This document shows, piece by piece, positions 6,875-9,343 of a DNA stretch of 9,343 bases (its first letter is position 1; each line of letters opens with the position of its first letter). A program made the translations under genes and the position numbers. Origin of the DNA: Minisyncoccota bacterium. GTDB lineage: Bacteria; Patescibacteriota; Microgenomatia; Levybacterales; UBA12049. Under the pieces are notes generated by a model. That model was not told the DNA's origin, searched no databases, and saw only the letters and a list, made by a program, of their open reading frames with translations. The stretch lies in NCBI GenBank assembly GCA_025449795.1, contig JANWIQ010000051.1:1-9343 (forward strand), read 5' to 3'.

Positions 6875-6883
6875 TGTATACCA
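6875..6883 (-). promoter_or_regulatory. Extended -10-like element immediately before murG
   Basis: TGG followed by TATACA (6875-6880) forms a TGn-extended -10 that ends 8 nt before the murG ATG at 6866. The position 17 bp upstream reads TAAGTT, a poor -35, so this would depend on the extended element. Its placement matches the other start-proximal promoters in the window and would again give an mRNA with almost no leader. Confidence 0.4.
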
Positions 6884-6943
6884 AAATAACCTACAGTAAC
6901 TTATTTGTCTTTTTTGTGGTCTGCTTCGTTGTTGTTTGGTCCA

Positions 6944-6972
6944 AGTATACACTGTTAACTATCACCAACCAA
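6944..6972 (-). promoter_or_regulatory. Possible upstream promoter for the murG-ftsQ-ftsA segment
   Basis: TTGGTT (6967-6972) and TATACT (6944-6949) are 17 bp apart. The -10 is good (5/6) and the -35 weak (3/6). Transcription from here would leave a leader of about 70 nt before the murG ATG. A perfect TTGACA lies about 20 bp further upstream but has no -10 at a proper distance. Confidence 0.35.
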
Positions 6973-7061
6973 CGCCTTCCATCCTGTCAAAAAATCCTTA
7001 ATAATTTTTACGTATATTAGTTTGGTATCCATCCTAAGCGTAAACCGTTCTTGGATATGCG

Positions 7062-8132
7062 TCAAGAGGAAGCCTGCCTTGCAATATTCAACAGTATTCC
7101 CACGGAGCACAAATCAATAACCAAAGACGACCCTCCATAAGAAATAAATGGTAATGGGACCCCGGTGAGTGGAAAAAGTGCTGTTTGTGCGCCTAAATTT
7201 ATCATAATTTGTATTCCCAAAAACGCAACAATACCCCCCGCGAGAAGTCTCCCAAAAACATCCTTTGCTCTTGTGGCAACGACAAGGCCACGCCACAAAA
7301 AAACAAAGAATACGCAGATAAGGGCAAACGATCCCACAAATCCTATCTCCTCAGCAATAATGGCAAAAATGGAATCAGTAACATTTTCGGGCAGGTACGC
7401 ATATTTTTGTAAGGAATTTCCCAATCCCACTCCCATAACTCCACCTGATCCTAAAGCAATTAAAATCTGTCGCACTTGATACGAGCTATTTTGGATAGAA
7501 GCATTTGGATGAAGAAATGTTTCAATACGGCTTGCCCGATATGGCGAGATGATGGAAAGTAACACTGCCAAAACTCCCAATATAGGGACAAGACCAACAA
7601 AATATATAATTCTTCCACCGGAAAGAAAATAGAGAATAAGTGCTTCTGCAAGAATAATAATTGTTGTCCCCATATCCGGCTCCAACATCACAAGCCCCAA
7701 CACCAAACCGATCAGGAGAAGAAAGGCACTAAACCTTCCTTTTTCCCGAGCGCTAAACCATGCTGCCAGATAAATTGCCAATGTAAGTTTGATAAATTCA
7801 GCCGGCTGAAGTACGCCAACTCCTATATTTATCCACCGATGTGCACCCAATACGGCAATCCCTATGCCAGGTAAAAAAACAGCAAAAAGTAATAGTATTG
7901 CAATAATAAGCAGTGGCAACGCAAGATTATAGAGTTTTTTATAATCAAATCGGGCAAAAAATCCTAACCCTAACAATCCTAACCCCATCCACAGTGCTTG
8001 ATCTTTTATATAGTGGTATTTATTTCCAAAATCACGAAAGGATATAAAACTCGAGGCATCATAAATCATAAGAAGTCCAAAGAGCGTAAGAAAAATGGTT
8101 ACTCCAAGCAGAACAAAATCAATTCGCTTCAT
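7062..8132 (-). CDS. ftsW: SEDS-family septal peptidoglycan glycosyltransferase FtsW
   Basis: FtsW polymerises lipid II into glycan strands at the division septum, normally together with a class B penicillin-binding protein. The 356-residue protein has about ten hydrophobic segments, as expected for SEDS proteins. Motifs: GAHRWINIG (97-105) followed by LQPAEFIKL, EPDMGTT (151-157), SSYQVRQ (216-222), the catalytic-loop Asp in LPENVTDSIFA (Asp253), and PLPFISYGGSS (326-336). RodA is the main alternative. I prefer FtsW because it lies between mraY and murG, and because of the NSSYQVRQ and PLPFISYGG signatures. It starts 3 bp after the mraY stop without an obvious Shine-Dalgarno and ends in TGA (7062-7064). 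No partner ftsI is present in the window. Confidence 0.92.
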   Translation of the reverse strand: MKRIDFVLLGVTIFLTLFGLLMIYDASSFISFRDFGNKYHYIKDQALWMGLGLLGLGFFARFDYKKLYNLALPLLIIAILLLFAVFLPGIGIAVLGAHRWINIGVGVLQPAEFIKLTLAIYLAAWFSAREKGRFSAFLLLIGLVLGLVMLEPDMGTTIIILAEALILYFLSGGRIIYFVGLVPILGVLAVLLSIISPYRASRIETFLHPNASIQNSSYQVRQILIALGSGGVMGVGLGNSLQKYAYLPENVTDSIFAIIAEEIGFVGSFALICVFFVFLWRGLVVATRAKDVFGRLLAGGIVAFLGIQIMINLGAQTALFPLTGVPLPFISYGGSSLVIDLCSVGILLNIARQASS

Positions 8133-8135
8133 CTT

Positions 8136-9149
8136 CTATGATTTTATGAGGGCAATATATACGCCGAGGACTGCAAAGAAGAAGCCTAAAATCCATGCCC
8201 GCATCACAATTTTTGGCTCATCCCATCCTCTTTTTTGTAGCCATAAATGAAAAGGGGCTACGGGAAAAATTTTTCTTCCCAAATATTTTTTTGCAAGGAG
8301 CTGCAATGCAGAAGAGGTAACCTCGATAACAAATATGCCCCCGATAATACCCAATGCCAAAAGCTTTCCGGTAAGCAACCCCGTAACCGCAAGTGTTGCA
8401 CCAAGCGCCAATGACCCAACATCTCCCATCCATATACGAGCCTTGTATATGTTGAAATAGAGAAATGCAGCGGTAGAACCAACCAAAAGTGCAATAAAAA
8501 TACCTAAGGACTGGTCAAGCTGTGTGGAGGTAATTGCCAAAAAAGCAATCATACAGATAAGAAATGCCCCTGCGGCAAGCCCGTCTAGGCCGTCAGTAAT
8601 ATTTGCTGCATTTGCAAAAGAAACAATCGCAAACGCGGCAATGGGAATAAATAAAAATCCTAGCGTTGTGAGCCCAATACCCCGGATAAAAATATAGGAG
8701 TATCCAAGTTGAAAATACATAATAAATGCAATAATAAATGCGAGTATCCACTGTACGACGAATTTGTAGCGCATCCGTATTCCAAAAAGTCCAGAGGAAT
8801 GTTCATGCAAAAGTTTTTTGAAATCATCATAAATCCCCAACCCGCCAAATCCTACAAATCCAATGAAAAGGACAAGCAATTCCCATGGATTCACATGAAT
8901 ACCAAAAATACCATACGTCCACAGCGATAACACACTGACAACAAGAATAATCAATGCTCCCCCACCAAATGGCGTTCCTACTTTCCAACTATGGAATTTG
9001 TCAAAAACTGCTGCATGCTTGTTGAAGGGATCTTTGGTTACTTGATTTTCCCGACGAAGTTTTATGCGATATAAAAAGTCAATAAATGGGACAAAAAGAA
9101 TGACGCTGATAAAAAAAGAAAGCAATATTAGTCCTAAAAATTGGGCCAT
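8136..9149 (-). CDS. mraY: Phospho-N-acetylmuramoyl-pentapeptide transferase
   Basis: MraY transfers phospho-MurNAc-pentapeptide from UDP to undecaprenyl phosphate, making lipid I at the inner face of the membrane. The 337-residue protein is close to family length (about 320-360) and polytopic, with roughly ten hydrophobic segments. Visible family motifs in order: KVGTPFGGG (56-64), the Asp pair in IYDDFKK (108-109), NITDGLDG (183-190), and the Mg2+ Asp in IWMGDVGS (243). The usual PxHHH motif near the C-terminus is reduced to PFHLW (299-303), which keeps only the first His. The ATG at 9149 is the only sensible start, because an in-frame TGA lies two codons upstream. ftsW follows after 3 bp, so the two are surely cotranscribed. 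The identification is firm; the altered His motif is the one oddity. Confidence 0.95.
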   Translation of the reverse strand: MAQFLGLILLSFFISVILFVPFIDFLYRIKLRRENQVTKDPFNKHAAVFDKFHSWKVGTPFGGGALIILVVSVLSLWTYGIFGIHVNPWELLVLFIGFVGFGGLGIYDDFKKLLHEHSSGLFGIRMRYKFVVQWILAFIIAFIMYFQLGYSYIFIRGIGLTTLGFLFIPIAAFAIVSFANAANITDGLDGLAAGAFLICMIAFLAITSTQLDQSLGIFIALLVGSTAAFLYFNIYKARIWMGDVGSLALGATLAVTGLLTGKLLALGIIGGIFVIEVTSSALQLLAKKYLGRKIFPVAPFHLWLQKRGWDEPKIVMRAWILGFFFAVLGVYIALIKS

Positions 9150-9156
9150 ATGTCAT

Positions 9157-9185
9157 AGTATACCCCAGCACCTCCTTTAATTCAA
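9157..9185 (-). promoter_or_regulatory. Candidate mraY promoter giving a leaderless or near-leaderless mRNA
   Basis: TTGAAT (9180-9185) and TATACT (9157-9162) are separated by exactly 17 bp. They match the sigma-70 -35 at 4/6 and the -10 at 5/6. The -10 ends 7 nt before the mraY ATG, so initiation about 7 nt downstream of it would fall at the start codon. The spacer also contains a strong Shine-Dalgarno-like sequence that is too far from the ATG to serve it. Confidence 0.5.
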
Positions 9186-9203
9186 ATAACTTTGAGTATT
9201 TTC

Positions 9204-9343
9204 TTATAATGTGTACCGCTGTAGAAAAATTTTCTTGAGTGCTTCTACAAGAAAGAGGTAGGTTGATACTAACAAGATAAGAATAACAAAATACATTGGC
9301 GGAGGGGTAACAAATCCTACATGTCTGGAAAGCGGAGAAAAAG
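9204..9343 (-). CDS. C-terminal fragment of a probable P-type cation-transporting ATPase (partial)
   Basis: Only the last 45 residues and the TAA stop (9204-9206) lie in the window; the reading frame is open from the edge at 9341. The visible part has a short Pro-rich loop (VTPPP), then one long hydrophobic segment of about 18 residues, then a basic tail (EALKKIFLQRY). This loop, last membrane helix and Lys/Arg tail resemble the C-terminus of MgtA- and Ca2+-ATPase-like P-type pumps, whose usual length is about 850-900 residues. No catalytic motif (DKTGT) is visible, so the assignment rests on the tail alone and another polytopic membrane protein is possible. The stop is 54 bp upstream of mraY. 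That a transporter rather than ftsI or a mur gene precedes mraY suggests the dcw cluster has been broken at this point. Confidence 0.55.
   Translation of the reverse strand, partial: FSPLSRHVGFVTPPPMYFVILILLVSTYLFLVEALKKIFLQRYTL

Larger units (their letters stand above)
6871..7035. repeat. Imperfect 18-bp inverted repeat bracketing the ftsW-murG intergenic region
   Basis: The arm at 6871-6888 and the arm at 7018-7035 are reverse complements of each other at 16 of 18 positions, with the core TTTGGTAT(A/C)CATCCT. About 129 bp separate them. The murG-proximal arm contains the extended -10-like TGGTATACA just before the murG start. The distal arm carries the same sequence pointing away from murG, with the hexamer altered to TATCCA. 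The arms could pair in an ftsW-murG transcript, or could be the ends of a small decayed inserted element. I see no clear target-site duplication. Confidence 0.5.

Noticed and set aside
6866..6884. TTG start for murG six codons upstream
   Set aside because: The conserved first beta strand begins at the ATG (6866), and the extra codons overlap the promoter-like element.
7017..7064. Recoded TGA (Gly code as in some Patescibacteria) extending ftsW by about 14 residues
   Set aside because: FtsW already ends at a natural C-terminus, the extension has no conserved look, and other genes show no internal in-frame TGA.
1..9343. CRISPR arrays, insertion sequences, rRNA or prophage genes
   Set aside because: No regularly spaced repeats, transposase or integrase motifs, or conserved RNA segments were seen on either strand.

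Overview
The window is almost entirely one-directional: every gene I can support is read on the minus strand, so the layout runs from high to low coordinates. It holds the late part of a bacterial division and cell-wall (dcw) cluster, followed by accessory genes. The short FtsQ-like protein, the trimmed cluster and the small unknown proteins suggest Patescibacteria (candidate phyla radiation), perhaps a Microgenomates-type lineage. This is inference from gene style, not from a marker phylogeny. The standard bacterial code fits, since TGA ends ftsW at a natural C-terminus.

Layout by region. 9204-9343: the last 45 residues of a membrane protein, probably a P-type cation ATPase. 9149-7062: mraY and ftsW, 3 bp apart. 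7061-6867: an intergenic stretch with candidate promoters and an imperfect 18-bp inverted repeat. 6866-3977: murG, an overlapping very short FtsQ-like gene, and ftsA. 3931-2774: ftsZ behind its own promoter-like sequence. 2658-893: a GNAT acetyltransferase and an aminoglycoside-phosphotransferase-fold kinase, separated by 2 bp and preceded by a near-consensus promoter. 892-551: non-coding, holding a degenerate dispersed-repeat-like segment and tandem promoters. 550-1: a tightly packed set of three small or partial genes of unknown function. The third of these runs off the window.

How the genes work together. MraY makes lipid I from undecaprenyl phosphate and UDP-MurNAc-pentapeptide. MurG adds GlcNAc to give lipid II. 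FtsW polymerises lipid II at the septum. FtsZ forms the ring, FtsA anchors it to the membrane through a C-terminal amphipathic helix, and the FtsQ-like protein presumably links ring and synthase in the membrane. murB, murC, ddl and ftsI are absent from the places where dcw clusters usually carry them.

Two observations stand out. First, mraY, murG, ftsZ and the GNAT gene each have a -10-like hexamer ending only 7-9 nt before the start codon, and three of the four have a -35-like hexamer exactly 17 bp further upstream. This predicts leaderless or nearly leaderless mRNAs. Second, the three-gene cassette at the low-coordinate end has its own promoters and overlapping or abutting reading frames, and its function is not recognisable. 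It is the best candidate here for an undescribed system.
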